Source: an uncultured Paracoccaceae bacterium
GTDB taxonomy: Bacteria > Pseudomonadota > Alphaproteobacteria > Rhodobacterales > Rhodobacteraceae
Assembly (NCBI GenBank): GCA_943787985.1
Contig: CALSOO010000007.1
Coordinates: forward strand, 1-64,000
Direction of reading: 5' to 3'
DNA length: 64,000 nucleotides
Shown: positions 35,037 to 44,526 of the stretch, piece by piece
How positions within the stretch are numbered: position 1 is the stretch's first letter
Layout of the letters: each line of letters opens with the position of its first letter
The notes under the pieces: model-generated
The model's database searches: none
What the model was told of the DNA's origin: nothing
What the model saw: the letters and a program-made list of their open reading frames with translations, nothing else
Position numbers and translations under genes: made by a program

Positions 35037-36014
35037 ATGAAGTATCTTGCATTTGCAGCGGGCGTATTGACTGCAAGCTCAGCGATTGCTGAGACGCCTG
35101 AACTGATCGTTTACACTTATGACAGCTTTGTCTCTGACTGGGGCCCTGGCCCTGCCGTCGAGAAGGCATTTGAAGAAACATGTGCCTGCGACCTAAAGCT
35201 GGTGGGTGCTGGTGACGGCGCTGCCCTTTTGGCGCGCGTCAAGCTTGAGGGTGCCCGCTCGGACGCGGACATTGTAATGGGTTTGGACACGAACCTGACG
35301 GCGGCCGCAAAAGAGACGGGGTTGTTTACGACCCACTCTGTGAGCGCCGAGTACACGTTACCTATTGCGTGGACGGATGACACTTTTGCCCCCTACGACT
35401 GGGGGTACTTTGCCTTTGTGCACAACGTGGGCGACGCGGTTCCGACCAACTTCAAGGCCTTGGGCGCGAGTGACAAGAAGATCGTTATTCAGGATCCCCG
35501 CTCCTCAACTCCGGGGCTCGGGTTGTTGATGTGGGTCAAGGCCGCTTATGGCGCGGAAGCCGACGCGATTTGGGCCGGTTTGGCGGACAACATCGTGACT
35601 GTGACCCCTGGTTGGTCCGAAGCGTACGGTTTGTTTCTGGAGGGTGAGGCGGACATGGTGTTGTCTTACACAACATCCCCTGCCTATCACCTCATTGCCG
35701 AAGAGGACGCGACCAAGGCTGCGGCCCCTTTTGACGAGGGCCATTATTTGCAGATCGAAGTTGCCGGCAAGCTGAAGGCGTCTGATCAACCCGAGTTGGC
35801 GGACCAGTTTCTGGCCTTTATGGTGTCTGAAGCGTTCCAAACCATTATTCCAACAACGAACTGGATGTATCCTGCTGTGACCCCTGCGGCTGGTTTGCCT
35901 GCGGGTTTCGAGACATTGGTGACCCCGGACAAATCGTTGTTGATACCAGAGGCCGAAGCCGCTGCCGTACGCGACGCTGCCTTGGCGGAATGGCAAGCGG
36001 CGTTGTCCCAGTAA
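35037..36014 (+). CDS. thiB: Thiamine/TPP ABC transporter substrate-binding protein
   Basis: A 325-residue periplasmic protein with a signal peptide (cleaved near ASSAIAE). The N-terminal strand LIVYTYDSFVSDWGPGPAVEKAFEE is characteristic of ThiB, followed by DIVMGLDTNL, the cis-turn DWGYFAFVHN and TNWMYPAV near the end. It binds thiamine and its phosphates. It heads thiB-thiP-thiQ under the TPP riboswitch. Confidence 0.95.
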   Translation: MKYLAFAAGVLTASSAIAETPELIVYTYDSFVSDWGPGPAVEKAFEETCACDLKLVGAGDGAALLARVKLEGARSDADIVMGLDTNLTAAAKETGLFTTHSVSAEYTLPIAWTDDTFAPYDWGYFAFVHNVGDAVPTNFKALGASDKKIVIQDPRSSTPGLGLLMWVKAAYGAEADAIWAGLADNIVTVTPGWSEAYGLFLEGEADMVLSYTTSPAYHLIAEEDATKAAAPFDEGHYLQIEVAGKLKASDQPELADQFLAFMVSEAFQTIIPTTNWMYPAVTPAAGLPAGFETLVTPDKSLLIPEAEAAAVRDAALAEWQAALSQ

Positions 36015-37564
36015 GTGTGGGCAACATAAGCACCAAAACAGGGATCAGCGCGGCGGTTTTAATTGCTGCGCTGATCCTGTCAGCGCTGGGCGCTGTAACC
36101 TGGCGCGCTGAGGGTGGATTAACCCTGAACCCTTCGGATTGGGCCGCTGTACGGTTTACCATTTGGCAGGCTATGTGGTCTGCGTTCTTCTCGTGTCTGT
36201 TGGCGGTTCCGGTGGCCCGTGCCATGGCCCGTCGGCGTTTTTGGGGGCGGTCCTTTTTGATCACTCTGTTGGGTGCCCCGTTCCTGCTGCCTGTGATTGT
36301 TGCTGTGCTGGGGTTGCTGGCGATCTTCGGACGATCCGGACTGCTGAACGATGCGTTGACCTTGATCGGGTTTGAGACCGTATCGATCTACGGCTTGCAC
36401 GGCGTTGTTCTGGCCCATGTCTTTTTCAATCTCCCCCTTGCGACCCGCCTGTTGCTTCAAGGGTGGCAATCTGTCCCTGCCGAGCAGTTTCGCCTGTCTG
36501 CACAACTTGGAACGCCCCCCTCGATGGTATTCCAGTTGATCGAAAAGCCTTTGCTGCTCCGCAGCTTGCCCGGCGCGTTTGCTTTGGTGTTTGTGATTTG
36601 TCTGACCAGTTTTGCGGTGGCTTTAACCCTTGGAGGCGGGCCGCGCGCAACGACGATTGAATTGGCGATCTATCAGGCGTTCCGGTTTGATTTTGACCTA
36701 GGGCGCGCGGCTGTGTTGTCTTTGGTACAACTCGGCGTGGCAGGCGGCGCGGCCGTATTGGCGTTTTGGCTGGTGCCGCAGATCACTTTTGGCGCGGGCC
36801 TTGATCGTATGCAGCAGCGATGGGATGTGCGCGGCGGGGTATCGTTGGCGCTGGACCGGGGGATCATTGGCTTGGCCGCGGCGTTTTTGATCCTTCCTTT
36901 GGCGGCGATAACACTGTCCGGATTGCGCGGCTTGAGTGACGTGCCTTGGGGTGTGTGGGGCACGGCGTGGACCTCGTTATGGGTCGCATTGGTGTCTGTT
37001 GTTGTGTTGTTGTGCTTGGCCTTGCCGTTGGCGGGTTGGGTTGCCGCCACACGAAAAGGCAGCGTTGAAGCTGTCGGATTGCTGGGGTTGGCCGCGTCGC
37101 CTTTGATGATCGGGACAGGCTGGTTCATTTTGATATTCCCTTACGCCGATCCTGCGGACTGGGCTTTGGTCGTGACGATTGTGGTCAATGCGCTGATGGC
37201 CTTGCCGTTTGCCTTGCGGATTCTTGTGCCGACGTTGCGCGAAACGGCGACGACCTACGGGCGGTTGAGCCAGGCGTTGGGCCTCAAAGGCCTGCGCCTG
37301 TGGGTGTGGGTTTTGTTGCCACGCGCGCGTCCACAGATCGGGTTTGCGGCTGGGCTGGCGGGGGCCCTTTCTGTCGGAGACCTTGGCGTTGTGGCGTTGT
37401 TTTCCGATCCGGACCGCGCGACGTTGCCTTTGCAAATGTATCGTCTGATGGGGAGTTACCGCACGGAGGCTGCAGCGGGTGCGGCCCTTATTTTGCTTGT
37501 GCTGGCGTTCGGAGTTTTCTGGATCATGGATTATTGGGGGCGCAAGAATGCTATCGCTGAATAA
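35990..37564 (+). CDS. thiP: Thiamine/TPP ABC transporter permease
   Basis: A 524-residue double permease with about twelve helices. Two binding-protein-dependent transport EAA loops are visible: EQFRLSAQLGTPPSMVFQLIEKPLL (near 165) and TYGRLSQALGLKGLRLWVWVLLP (near 425). The ATG overlaps the end of thiB by 25 bp; a downstream GTG is an alternative. It moves thiamine across the inner membrane with ThiQ. Confidence 0.93.
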   Translation: MASGVVPVSVGNISTKTGISAAVLIAALILSALGAVTWRAEGGLTLNPSDWAAVRFTIWQAMWSAFFSCLLAVPVARAMARRRFWGRSFLITLLGAPFLLPVIVAVLGLLAIFGRSGLLNDALTLIGFETVSIYGLHGVVLAHVFFNLPLATRLLLQGWQSVPAEQFRLSAQLGTPPSMVFQLIEKPLLLRSLPGAFALVFVICLTSFAVALTLGGGPRATTIELAIYQAFRFDFDLGRAAVLSLVQLGVAGGAAVLAFWLVPQITFGAGLDRMQQRWDVRGGVSLALDRGIIGLAAAFLILPLAAITLSGLRGLSDVPWGVWGTAWTSLWVALVSVVVLLCLALPLAGWVAATRKGSVEAVGLLGLAASPLMIGTGWFILIFPYADPADWALVVTIVVNALMALPFALRILVPTLRETATTYGRLSQALGLKGLRLWVWVLLPRARPQIGFAAGLAGALSVGDLGVVALFSDPDRATLPLQMYRLMGSYRTEAAAGAALILLVLAFGVFWIMDYWGRKNAIAE

Positions 37565-38240
37565 GGTCGAGATCGCTCAGGGTGATTTCAGGTTGTCCGC
37601 GCATTTCGATATGGATGCCGGGCAACGGATTGCTGTGATTGGACCGTCAGGGGCGGGGAAGTCGACGCTCGTCAATGCGTTGTGCGGATTTGTGGATGTG
37701 GCCGCTGGTGAGATTACTCAGGACGGGCGCGATATCACAACCGCTTTGCCCTCGGAGCGCGGGATGGCGATGTTGTTTCAGGACAACAACCTGTTTGCGC
37801 ACCTGAGTATCGCACAGAATGTTGGCCTTGGGATCAGGCCTGCGTTGCGGTTGACGCAGAGTGAAACTGCACAGGTCATGACGGCCCTGGATCGGGTGGC
37901 GCTGCAAGGGTTTGCGCAGCGCAAGCCCTTTGAACTGTCCGGTGGTCAACAAAGCCGCGCTGCCTTGGCGCGGGCGTTGGTGCATCGCAAATCATGGATG
38001 GTATTGGATGAACCCTTTGCCGCCCTTGGTCCGGCTTTGCGTGCCGAGATGTTGGACTTGGTGGCGGAGGTTGCGAGTGAAACCGGGGCGGGGCTGCTGA
38101 TGGTGACCCACAGCCCCGAGGATGCGAGGCGCATTGCCGATCAGGTCATTTTTGTAGGCGACGGTGTTGCTCATGCCCCGATGGAGACGGCGGAGTTGTT
38201 GAACAATCCGCCGCCTGCGTTGAAAGCCTATCTAGGCTAG
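37548..38240 (+). CDS. thiQ: Thiamine/TPP ABC transporter ATPase
   Basis: A 230-residue ABC ATPase. Walker A is GPSGAGKST, the Q-loop FQDNNLFAHLS, the signature LSGGQQSRAALARAL, Walker B WMVLDEPF and the switch His in LLMVTHSPEDA. The start overlaps the thiP end by 17 bp. It is shorter than many ABC ATPases, as ThiQ is. Confidence 0.95.
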   Translation: MLSLNKVEIAQGDFRLSAHFDMDAGQRIAVIGPSGAGKSTLVNALCGFVDVAAGEITQDGRDITTALPSERGMAMLFQDNNLFAHLSIAQNVGLGIRPALRLTQSETAQVMTALDRVALQGFAQRKPFELSGGQQSRAALARALVHRKSWMVLDEPFAALGPALRAEMLDLVAEVASETGAGLLMVTHSPEDARRIADQVIFVGDGVAHAPMETAELLNNPPPALKAYLG

Positions 38241-38663
38241 CGCTTTGCGGGCATCCACAATTTGCAACGTTGCATTGGCCGCCTCACGCCCTTTGGTGAC
38301 AAAATGTTCGCGGTAGATCGTATTGTGGTGGTCGGTCTCTTGGTAGTGATGCGGAGTGAGGGACACGGACAGAACCGGCACGCCTGTATCCATCCCCGCG
38401 CGCATCAACCCGTCTACAACCGCTGAGGCCACAAAATCGTGGCGGTAGATTCCTCCGTCGACAACAAATGCCGCACAAATGACAGCGCTGTATTTGCCGG
38501 TCTTTGCCAAGTCGGCGGCCATGAGGGGCATTTCAAACGCACCTGGCACAGTGATCACATCTATTTGGCCTGCCGGGATGACGTCGCAAAATCCGTCAAA
38601 ACTGCGATCCACAATATCTGCGTGCCATGCTGCTTTCACAAAAGCGTATCGGGTGTGTGTCAT
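38232..38663 (-). CDS. ribH: 6,7-dimethyl-8-ribityllumazine synthase, RibH2-like
   Basis: A 143-residue lumazine synthase making the riboflavin precursor from 5-amino-6-ribitylaminouracil and dihydroxybutanone phosphate. FVKAAWHADIVDRSFDGF, VPGAFEMPLMA, and DGGIYRHDFVASAVVDGLM with VLSVSLTPHHYQETDHH follow the type-II (decameric Brucella RibH2) pattern rather than the icosahedral type. The start at 38661-38663 is preceded by AAAGGAG. It is the only gene under the FMN riboswitch just upstream and is convergent with thiQ (9-bp overlap). Confidence 0.93.
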   Translation of the reverse strand: MTHTRYAFVKAAWHADIVDRSFDGFCDVIPAGQIDVITVPGAFEMPLMAADLAKTGKYSAVICAAFVVDGGIYRHDFVASAVVDGLMRAGMDTGVPVLSVSLTPHHYQETDHHNTIYREHFVTKGREAANATLQIVDARKALA

Positions 38664-38746
38664 AGTGCAATCTCCTTTAGGTTCAGACACGTCACCCAAG
38701 GCGATTACATGCAACGACGCCCTCAAAAGAAAGCATCGTGCACATT

Positions 38747-38901
38747 CTCTTTCATCCGGACTATGACCGTCGGCTCAGGCATCTCACCTGATCTGCTAGA
38801 CCCAAGGGTTCCTTGCGAAATCCTTGGCGCTCGCGGGCTCATGGGTCACCGAAGAGATCAGGCTCATATACCGCCGGTGGGGAATTTCGCCCCGCCCTGA
38901 G
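38747..38901 (-). promoter_or_regulatory. FMN riboswitch (RFN element) upstream of ribH
   Basis: On the minus strand the conserved RFN blocks occur in order: AGGGCGGGGCGAAATTCCCC, ACCGGCGGTA, AGCCCGCGAGCGCC, CAGATCAGGTGAGATGCCTG, GAGCCGACGGTCATAGTCCG and GATGAAAGAGAAT. An 83-nt expression platform (38664-38746) leads to the ribH start. High FMN should reduce ribH expression. Confidence 0.95.
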
Positions 38902-38971
38902 AATACTGCCACGTTGCCAAGGTGGGGCTGTCTCTGCAATACCGAAAATGACCCTTTGACGGAGCGTAGCA

Positions 38972-39589
38972 ATGCACCCCAACCCGATTTACCACGACGC
39001 AGATGCAGATCGAAATCTGGCCTTTGCCCGTGATCGTGCGTTTGGTGTTTTGGCAATCAGTGGTGAGGATGGGCCATGGATGGCGCATGTCCCGTTTTTG
39101 TTGTCAGAAGATGGAAATATGGCCGAACTGCATCTGGTCCGGTCCAACCCCATTGCGCGGGCTTTGAAGGTGCCGACGCCGTGCAAAATAGCGATTTCCG
39201 GTCCTGACAGTTATATTTCCCCTGACTGGTACGGTGTGTCCGATCAGGTGCCCACGTGGAATTACGTTGCCGTGCATTTGAGCGGTGTTCTGGAGTTGCA
39301 GCCGCAAGAGCACATGCGCGACCTGCTGGATCGTCAGTCTGCTTTCTATGAACAGCGATTGCTGCCTAAAACCCCTTGGGCGGCGTCAAAAATGACCCCT
39401 GAAGTGTTGGAGAAAATGATGCGCCAGATTGTGCCCTGTCGTATGGAGGTGACAGATGTAGACGGGACGTGGAAGCTGAGCCAAAATAAACCTGACGAGG
39501 TGCGCTTGCGGGCTGCAAAGGGGGTCGCGGGGCATGGGTTTGGAACTGATCCAAGGGCACTGGCGACGTTGATGCTGGGAGGCAAATAA
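38972..39589 (+). CDS. PaiB-like FMN-binding protein
   Basis: A 205-residue split-barrel flavin-binding protein resembling the PaiB 'FMN-binding negative transcriptional regulator' family: HPNPIYHDADADRNLAFARD (opening), MAHVPFLL, HLVRSNPIAR, SYISPDWYG (near 87), VPTWNYVAVHLSG (near 100) and RQIVPCRMEVTDVDGTWKLSQNK near the end. No DNA-binding domain is obvious. It diverges from the FMN-riboswitch-ribH transcript, an interesting pairing of FMN supply and an FMN-binding protein. Confidence 0.88.
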   Translation: MHPNPIYHDADADRNLAFARDRAFGVLAISGEDGPWMAHVPFLLSEDGNMAELHLVRSNPIARALKVPTPCKIAISGPDSYISPDWYGVSDQVPTWNYVAVHLSGVLELQPQEHMRDLLDRQSAFYEQRLLPKTPWAASKMTPEVLEKMMRQIVPCRMEVTDVDGTWKLSQNKPDEVRLRAAKGVAGHGFGTDPRALATLMLGGK

Positions 39590-39679
39590 GGGCTTGGGTC
39601 AGACATGCGGGCTAAAGCCGTTGTCTTTGTGCGTCACCCGCACAATAGTATGACAAACCCAATCCAAAGGACGCTCGCC

Positions 39680-40291
39680 ATGAAGCTCTATCACAGCCCG
39701 ACTTCCCCGTATGTGCGCAAGGTTATGATCCTGCTGCACGAGACCAACCAGATGGATGATGTGGAACTGGTCACTGCGTCGACGTCTCCGCTGGATCCGT
39801 TGGAAGGGTTGCAGGCGAAAAACCCGCTGAATAAACTTCCGGCGCTTGAGCGCCCGGATGGTCCCACGTTGTACGACAGTCGCGTGATCTGTCAGTATTT
39901 GGACGATCGGGCTGGAGGCAAATTGTATCCGGGCGGGGCGCGTCGGTGGGATACATTAACGCTTGAGGCGACAGCGGATGGTATTCTGGATGCTGCGTTG
40001 TTGATCACGTACGAGAGCCGGATGCGACCCGAGGACAAGCAGTGGGATGATTGGGCGGATGCACAGTGGTCCAAGATCGCCAACGGATGCGCCGCACTGA
40101 ACACCCGCTGGATGAGCCATTTGCAAGGCCCTTTGGATATGGGGCAAATCGCAGTCGCTTGCGCGCTGGCGTATGTCGATTTCCGCCATGAGGCGCGCAA
40201 CTGGCGCAAAGGCAATGATGGGCTGGCGGCGTGGTACGCAAGTTTTGCCGAGCGTGCGGACATGTTAGCGACAGTCCCACCCGCGGGATAA
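39680..40291 (+). CDS. Glutathione S-transferase family protein
   Basis: A 203-residue protein. The start ATG at 39680 follows AAAGGACG. The thioredoxin-like N-domain KLYHSPTSPYVRKVMILLHE contains the likely catalytic Ser/Thr (position 7-9), and the cis-Pro lies in NKLPALERPDG with the glutathione-holding DSRVICQYLDD. The helical C-domain follows. Natural substrate unknown. Confidence 0.9.
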   Translation: MKLYHSPTSPYVRKVMILLHETNQMDDVELVTASTSPLDPLEGLQAKNPLNKLPALERPDGPTLYDSRVICQYLDDRAGGKLYPGGARRWDTLTLEATADGILDAALLITYESRMRPEDKQWDDWADAQWSKIANGCAALNTRWMSHLQGPLDMGQIAVACALAYVDFRHEARNWRKGNDGLAAWYASFAERADMLATVPPAG

Positions 40292-40569
40292 GCCCTCGTT
40301 TGAGGGTCGGACAGTTGGCCTTTTGAAAAAGCGGTGCGATTCGCGCTGATTGGTATGAATTGCACTGTCCTTTGCTGTTTTGTGGTCTGCGACGCGTTGC
40401 AAAGCCTGCGTTTTCTCTATCTTAATCCCTACCTGCGACCAACTGCGTCAATGATGAGTCTGGACGCCTGTGACAGTCCAAGCTAGATAGCGCGTCAGCA
40501 GGGTTACGTCTTGACGCCACCCGTCTGTCCAATGGCCCCAAAATGGCCTCGAATGAATGGAGAACCCAC

Positions 40570-41127
40570 GTGTCCGATACTGATGAACACGAAGGCACCC
40601 GCCGGGACTTTTTGTACTACGCCACAGCAGGCGCTGGTGCAGTTGCCACCGGGGCTGTCGTTTGGCCTTTGGTCAACCAGATGAACCCTTCTGCCGATGT
40701 GCGGGCTTTGGCCTCCATCCGTGTAGATGTTGGTGACGTCGAGCCAGGTACACAGATTACCGTGAAATGGCTGGGAAAACCTGTCTTTATCCGTCGTCGT
40801 TCCGACGCAGAGATTGCTGCCGCACGTGATGTTGCGTTGGCCGATCTGGCTGACCCGATCGCGCGCAACGAGAATTTGGGCGAAGTCGATGCCTCTGATG
40901 CGAACCGTTCCCTGTCTGAAGATGGAGAATGGTTGGTTATGATGGGTGTTTGTACGCACCTTGGGTGCGTGCCTTTGGGCGATGCGGGTGATTTTGGTGG
41001 TTGGTTCTGCCCATGTCACGGATCGCACTACGATACATCCGGCCGGATCCGGAAAGGCCCTGCGCCGACGAACCTGCCCGTTCCCCCTGCAGTCTTCGTG
41101 GATGAAACCACGATCAAACTCGGTTAA
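40570..41127 (+). CDS. petA: Cytochrome bc1 Rieske iron-sulfur subunit
   Basis: A 185-residue Rieske protein. I choose the GTG at 40570 (preceded by GGAGA) because the sequence then starts like Rhodobacter PetA; an ATG 27 bp upstream is possible. A Tat-type anchor [23 protein letters not shown] near residues 9-31 is followed by VFIRRR and the [2Fe-2S] ligands in CTHLGC and CPCHGSHYD. It takes electrons from ubiquinol and passes them to cytochrome c1. First gene of petABC; the 278-bp region upstream holds its promoter, which I cannot fix. Confidence 0.95.
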   Translation: MSDTDEHEGTRRDFLYYATAGAGAVATGAVVWPLVNQMNPSADVRALASIRVDVGDVEPGTQITVKWLGKPVFIRRRSDAEIAAARDVALADLADPIARNENLGEVDASDANRSLSEDGEWLVMMGVCTHLGCVPLGDAGDFGGWFCPCHGSHYDTSGRIRKGPAPTNLPVPPAVFVDETTIKLG

Positions 41128-41139
41128 GGAGAGACACCA

Positions 41140-42480
41140 ATGGCTGGAATTCCTCACGACCATTATGAGCCCAAAAGCGGTGGCGAGAAGTGGCTTCACT
41201 CTCGCTTGCCCGTTGTTGGCTTGCTCTATGATACATTGATGATCCCCACTCCGAAGAACCTGAACTGGATGTGGATCTGGGGCATCGTTTTGACATTCTG
41301 TCTGGCGTTGCAAATTGTGACAGGTATCGTTCTTGCGATGCACTACACACCGCATGTCGACAACGCCTTTGCGTCTGTTGAACACATCATGCGCAACGTG
41401 AACGGCGGCGCGATGCTGCGTTACATCCACATGAACGGCGCATCATTGTTCTTTATCGCTGTTTATGCCCACATTTTCCGTGGTCTTTACTACGGGTCAT
41501 ACAAAGCCCCTCGTGAGATCACGTGGATTATCGGCATGCTGATCTACCTGATGATGATGGGCACTGCGTTCATGGGCTACGTTCTTCCATGGGGTCAGAT
41601 GTCCTTCTGGGGCGCGACTGTCATCACCGGCTTGTTCGGTGCGATCCCGTTCGTTGGTGAAGCACTGCAAACGTGGCTTTTGGGTGGACCTGCTGTGGAC
41701 AACGCCACGCTGAACCGCTTCTTCTCGCTGCACTATTTGCTGCCCTTCGTGATTGCGGGCCTTGTGATTGTTCACATCTGGGCCTTCCACACCACCGGCA
41801 ACAACAACCCGACAGGGGTTGAAGTACGGCGCGGGTCCAAAGAAGAAGCAGAAAAAGACACGCTGCCTTTCTGGCCCTATTTTGTGATCAAGGATTTGTT
41901 CGCACTGGCGGTCATTCTGGTCGTGTTCTTTGCCATCGTTGGCTACATGCCGAACTACTTGGGGCACCCGGACAACTACATCGAAGCAAACCCGCTTTCG
42001 ACGCCTGCGCATATTGTGCCTGAATGGTATTTCTTGCCCTTCTACGCGATTTTGCGGGCCTTCACGTCTGACGTTTGGGTTGTGATCATTGCTGAAACCC
42101 TCACTGGCGGCATCATCGATGCGAAGTTCTTTGGTGTATTGGCGATGTTCGGTGCGATTGCTGTCATGGCTTTGGCCCCTTGGTTGGACACTTCCAGCGT
42201 CCGCTCCGGACGCTACCGTCCGATGTTCAAATGGTGGTTTGCCCTGTTGGTTGTCGATTTCTTTGCCCTGATGTGGCTTGGCGCGATGCCTGCGGAAGAA
42301 CCGTATGCGACGCTGTCCTTGATCGCCTCGGCGTATTGGTTCGCGTATTTCTTGGTGGTCTTGCCGATGCTGGGTGTGATCGAGAAACCGGATGCACCAC
42401 CTGCAACCATCGAAGATGACTTTAACGCGCACTATGGTGGCAACGCAGATGCGGGCAAAGCCCAGCAACCTGCGGAATAA
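41140..42480 (+). CDS. petB: Cytochrome b of the bc1 complex
   Basis: A 446-residue membrane protein with eight helices. Helix B has [22 protein letters not shown] with two haem His, helix D has [24 protein letters not shown] with the other two, and the Q-o loop has [15 protein letters not shown]. It oxidises and reduces quinone and binds the two b haems. Acidic C-terminal tail as in Rhodobacteraceae. It starts 12 bp after petA. Confidence 0.97.
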   Translation: MAGIPHDHYEPKSGGEKWLHSRLPVVGLLYDTLMIPTPKNLNWMWIWGIVLTFCLALQIVTGIVLAMHYTPHVDNAFASVEHIMRNVNGGAMLRYIHMNGASLFFIAVYAHIFRGLYYGSYKAPREITWIIGMLIYLMMMGTAFMGYVLPWGQMSFWGATVITGLFGAIPFVGEALQTWLLGGPAVDNATLNRFFSLHYLLPFVIAGLVIVHIWAFHTTGNNNPTGVEVRRGSKEEAEKDTLPFWPYFVIKDLFALAVILVVFFAIVGYMPNYLGHPDNYIEANPLSTPAHIVPEWYFLPFYAILRAFTSDVWVVIIAETLTGGIIDAKFFGVLAMFGAIAVMALAPWLDTSSVRSGRYRPMFKWWFALLVVDFFALMWLGAMPAEEPYATLSLIASAYWFAYFLVVLPMLGVIEKPDAPPATIEDDFNAHYGGNADAGKAQQPAE

Positions 42481-42486
42481 GAGGAT

Positions 42487-43329
42487 ATGCGTATGTTTAA
42501 GAAACTCGCACTCAGCGCTGTGGCAGTTTTTGGACTGGCCACAGGTGCCTTCGCCGCCGGCGGCGCTGGCCATGTCACGGACTATGATTTCTCTTTTGAG
42601 GGTCCGTTTGGCAAGTTTGACCAAAACCAGCTTCAGCGCGGGCTTCAGGTTTATACTGAAGTTTGTGCTGCCTGCCATGGTCTGAAGTTTGTTCCAATCC
42701 GGACGTTGTCCGATGAGGGCGGCCCACACATGAGTGAAGATCAGGTCCGTGCTTACGCGGCCCAGTTCGACATCTATGACCCGGAAAAAGACGAGGACGT
42801 ACCACGCGCGCCCAAAGACTTTTTCCCCGGGTCTTCATTGGAAAATGCACCTGACCTTAGCCTGATGGCAAAAGCACGTGCCGGTTTCCATGGTCCTTAT
42901 GGCCTTGGTATGAACCAATTGTTCAAAGGTATGGGCGGAGCCGAGTATATCGCCTCCTTGCTGACGCACTATGAAGAAGCGCCAAGCTGTGCCCCTGAGG
43001 ATTTTGACGGGTATTACAACACCACCTTCGCGGCCGGTGGATATCCAGAAGAATGCAAGGACGAAAACGGCAAACCAAAGTATCCAGGCAGCTGGATTGC
43101 GATGGCTCCGCCACTGGACGACGATCTGGTGGAATTTGCTGACGGTCACGCGGCTGACGTAAAGCACATGGCGCAAGACGTTTCTGCATTCCTCATGTGG
43201 ACAGCCGAGCCAAAAATGATGGCCCGCAAACAAGCCGGTTTTGTTGGGGTTTTGTTCCTGACCATCCTTTCGGTTTTGTTGTATCTGACCAACAAACGCA
43301 TTTGGGCGCCGCACAAACGCAAGCACTGA
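42487..43329 (+). CDS. petC: Cytochrome c1 of the bc1 complex
   Basis: A 280-residue exported c-type cytochrome. A signal peptide (cleaved after AFAAG) precedes [13 protein letters not shown]; haem attaches at CAACHG near residue 59-63, and the Met ligand is likely in the late [11 protein letters not shown] region. One C-terminal helix ([15 protein letters not shown]) anchors it. AAGAGGAT precedes the start. A terminator follows at 43351. Confidence 0.96.
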   Translation: MRMFKKLALSAVAVFGLATGAFAAGGAGHVTDYDFSFEGPFGKFDQNQLQRGLQVYTEVCAACHGLKFVPIRTLSDEGGPHMSEDQVRAYAAQFDIYDPEKDEDVPRAPKDFFPGSSLENAPDLSLMAKARAGFHGPYGLGMNQLFKGMGGAEYIASLLTHYEEAPSCAPEDFDGYYNTTFAAGGYPEECKDENGKPKYPGSWIAMAPPLDDDLVEFADGHAADVKHMAQDVSAFLMWTAEPKMMARKQAGFVGVLFLTILSVLLYLTNKRIWAPHKRKH

Positions 43330-43350
43330 TTGCGTTCAGTTGATTTGAAG

Positions 43351-43381
43351 AGCCCTGCGCGTTTTACGCGTGGGGCTTTTT
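43351..43381 (+). terminator. Terminator of petABC
   Basis: AGCCC and GCGCG(T) pair with ACGCG and GGGCT around a TTT loop, followed by TTTTT, 21 bp after the petC stop. Confidence 0.85.
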
Positions 43382-43412
43382 GCATTTCGGGAAGCTATTT
43401 TTGGAGAACACA

Positions 43413-43742
43413 GTGACACGAGACACCACGTCGATGTTGGCCTTTCAAGTGATCCCGAGGCTGCGCACCGGGAACAATTTTGAAGTCGTGGATAAAGCGA
43501 TTGAGGTCGTGAAGGCCTCGGGCCTGCCGTTTCAGGTTGGCGCAATGGAAACCACGTTGAAGGGCGACCTTGATGCAATGCTAGGCGTTGTTCGAGCGGC
43601 GGAACAGGCGTGTTTGGATGCTGGTGCCGTCGAGGTCATAACCAACGTAAAAATACATACAACGACACCGGATGCGACCGATACATTCTGCACTTACGGT
43701 CGCGGCGTAACTCCCGCAAACCATATGTTCGTTGAAAAATAG
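43413..43742 (+). CDS. Thiamine-binding MTH1187/YkoF-family protein
   Basis: A 109-residue ferredoxin-like protein. A GTG start at 43413 is favoured (GGAGAACACA upstream). FQVIPRLRTGNNFEVVDKAIEVVKASGLPFQVGAMETTLKGD is the family core, in which the Gly-Ala-Met-Glu-Thr strand lines the ligand site. Some family members bind thiamine or its pyrimidine. It lies beyond the petABC terminator and near thiBPQ but has no visible TPP riboswitch of its own. Confidence 0.82.
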   Translation: MTRDTTSMLAFQVIPRLRTGNNFEVVDKAIEVVKASGLPFQVGAMETTLKGDLDAMLGVVRAAEQACLDAGAVEVITNVKIHTTTPDATDTFCTYGRGVTPANHMFVEK

Positions 43743-44459
43743 CTACGCCTTGGGTCTGAGAAAACAAGTGGCGCGGCGCATTTTGGTTTTGCGAAAATAA
43801 TCGGCAACGCCGGGCCTTTGACCACGCGCGATGTCGCTCACGTCATGCCATGTCAGGTCGAAGCCCGCGGACTTCGCCATAAGCTCCATAGCTTGCAAAG
43901 ACGGGACGCCTTTGACGATCACGTCTTGGCCTTCATACTCGGGAATCGCGTTCAACTCGATGTCTGTGCGTTCTTGAACGAGCTGGATAATAGGATTGGG
44001 GCGCGTGGAAAATTCGCTGTCAATGATGATCAATTTCGGTTTCAGCCTGCGCATCAACTTGAGCAAGCGAGCGTGATCCATGATGTGATAATAGATCCCC
44101 AAAACCCCGATTACGTCAAAGGTTTCGCCTTGTTCAATTGCGGCTTCTATCCCGTCGAAGATATCGGTGCAGTGGATTTTGATCCGTGCCTTCAGCTCTT
44201 CATCGGGAAAGTCCGGGAATGCATCAATCAATGCTTGGCGTCCTTCAAACCCGACGACGTCGCGCGCGCCAGCACCTGCAAAGGCATAGCACCAACGTCC
44301 GTCATGCGAAGTCAGGTCCAAGACGCGCGCCCCTTTGATGTCTTTTCGCACAGGGGAAATGATAAAGCGTCGTCGCAGATTCAGGCGATTGGCTTGCGGT
44401 CTGTCCAAGGCCTTGTAGCGCGGCAATGTGTCGATGAAGTCAAAGAAAGCCACGGGCAT
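43743..44459 (-). CDS. Class I SAM-dependent methyltransferase
   Basis: A 238-residue protein with motif I ARVLDLTSHDGRWCYAFAGAGARDVVGFEGR (near 45-74, glycine-poor: DLTSHDGRWC) and a later LGIYYHIMDHARLLKLMRRLKP, as in methyltransferases related to the DUF1698/CmoB-type set. Target unknown. Its stop abuts that of the thiamine-binding gene and it lies 67 bp after mtaB in transcription order. Confidence 0.82.
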   Translation of the reverse strand: MPVAFFDFIDTLPRYKALDRPQANRLNLRRRFIISPVRKDIKGARVLDLTSHDGRWCYAFAGAGARDVVGFEGRQALIDAFPDFPDEELKARIKIHCTDIFDGIEAAIEQGETFDVIGVLGIYYHIMDHARLLKLMRRLKPKLIIIDSEFSTRPNPIIQLVQERTDIELNAIPEYEGQDVIVKGVPSLQAMELMAKSAGFDLTWHDVSDIARGQRPGVADYFRKTKMRRATCFLRPKA

Positions 44460-44526
44460 CGGCCCTGATAATTCAAACTGCCTGTAGTGTAACGCAGAGT
44501 AGCCCCTGCGCTATGAGAAAGTTTAC

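Noticed and set aside
40504..41430. A 308-codon minus-strand frame over petA.
   Set aside because: Antisense shadow of the Rieske gene.
41497..42729. A 410-codon minus-strand frame inside petB/petC.
   Set aside because: Antisense shadow; composition is Arg/His/Gln-rich without domain pattern.
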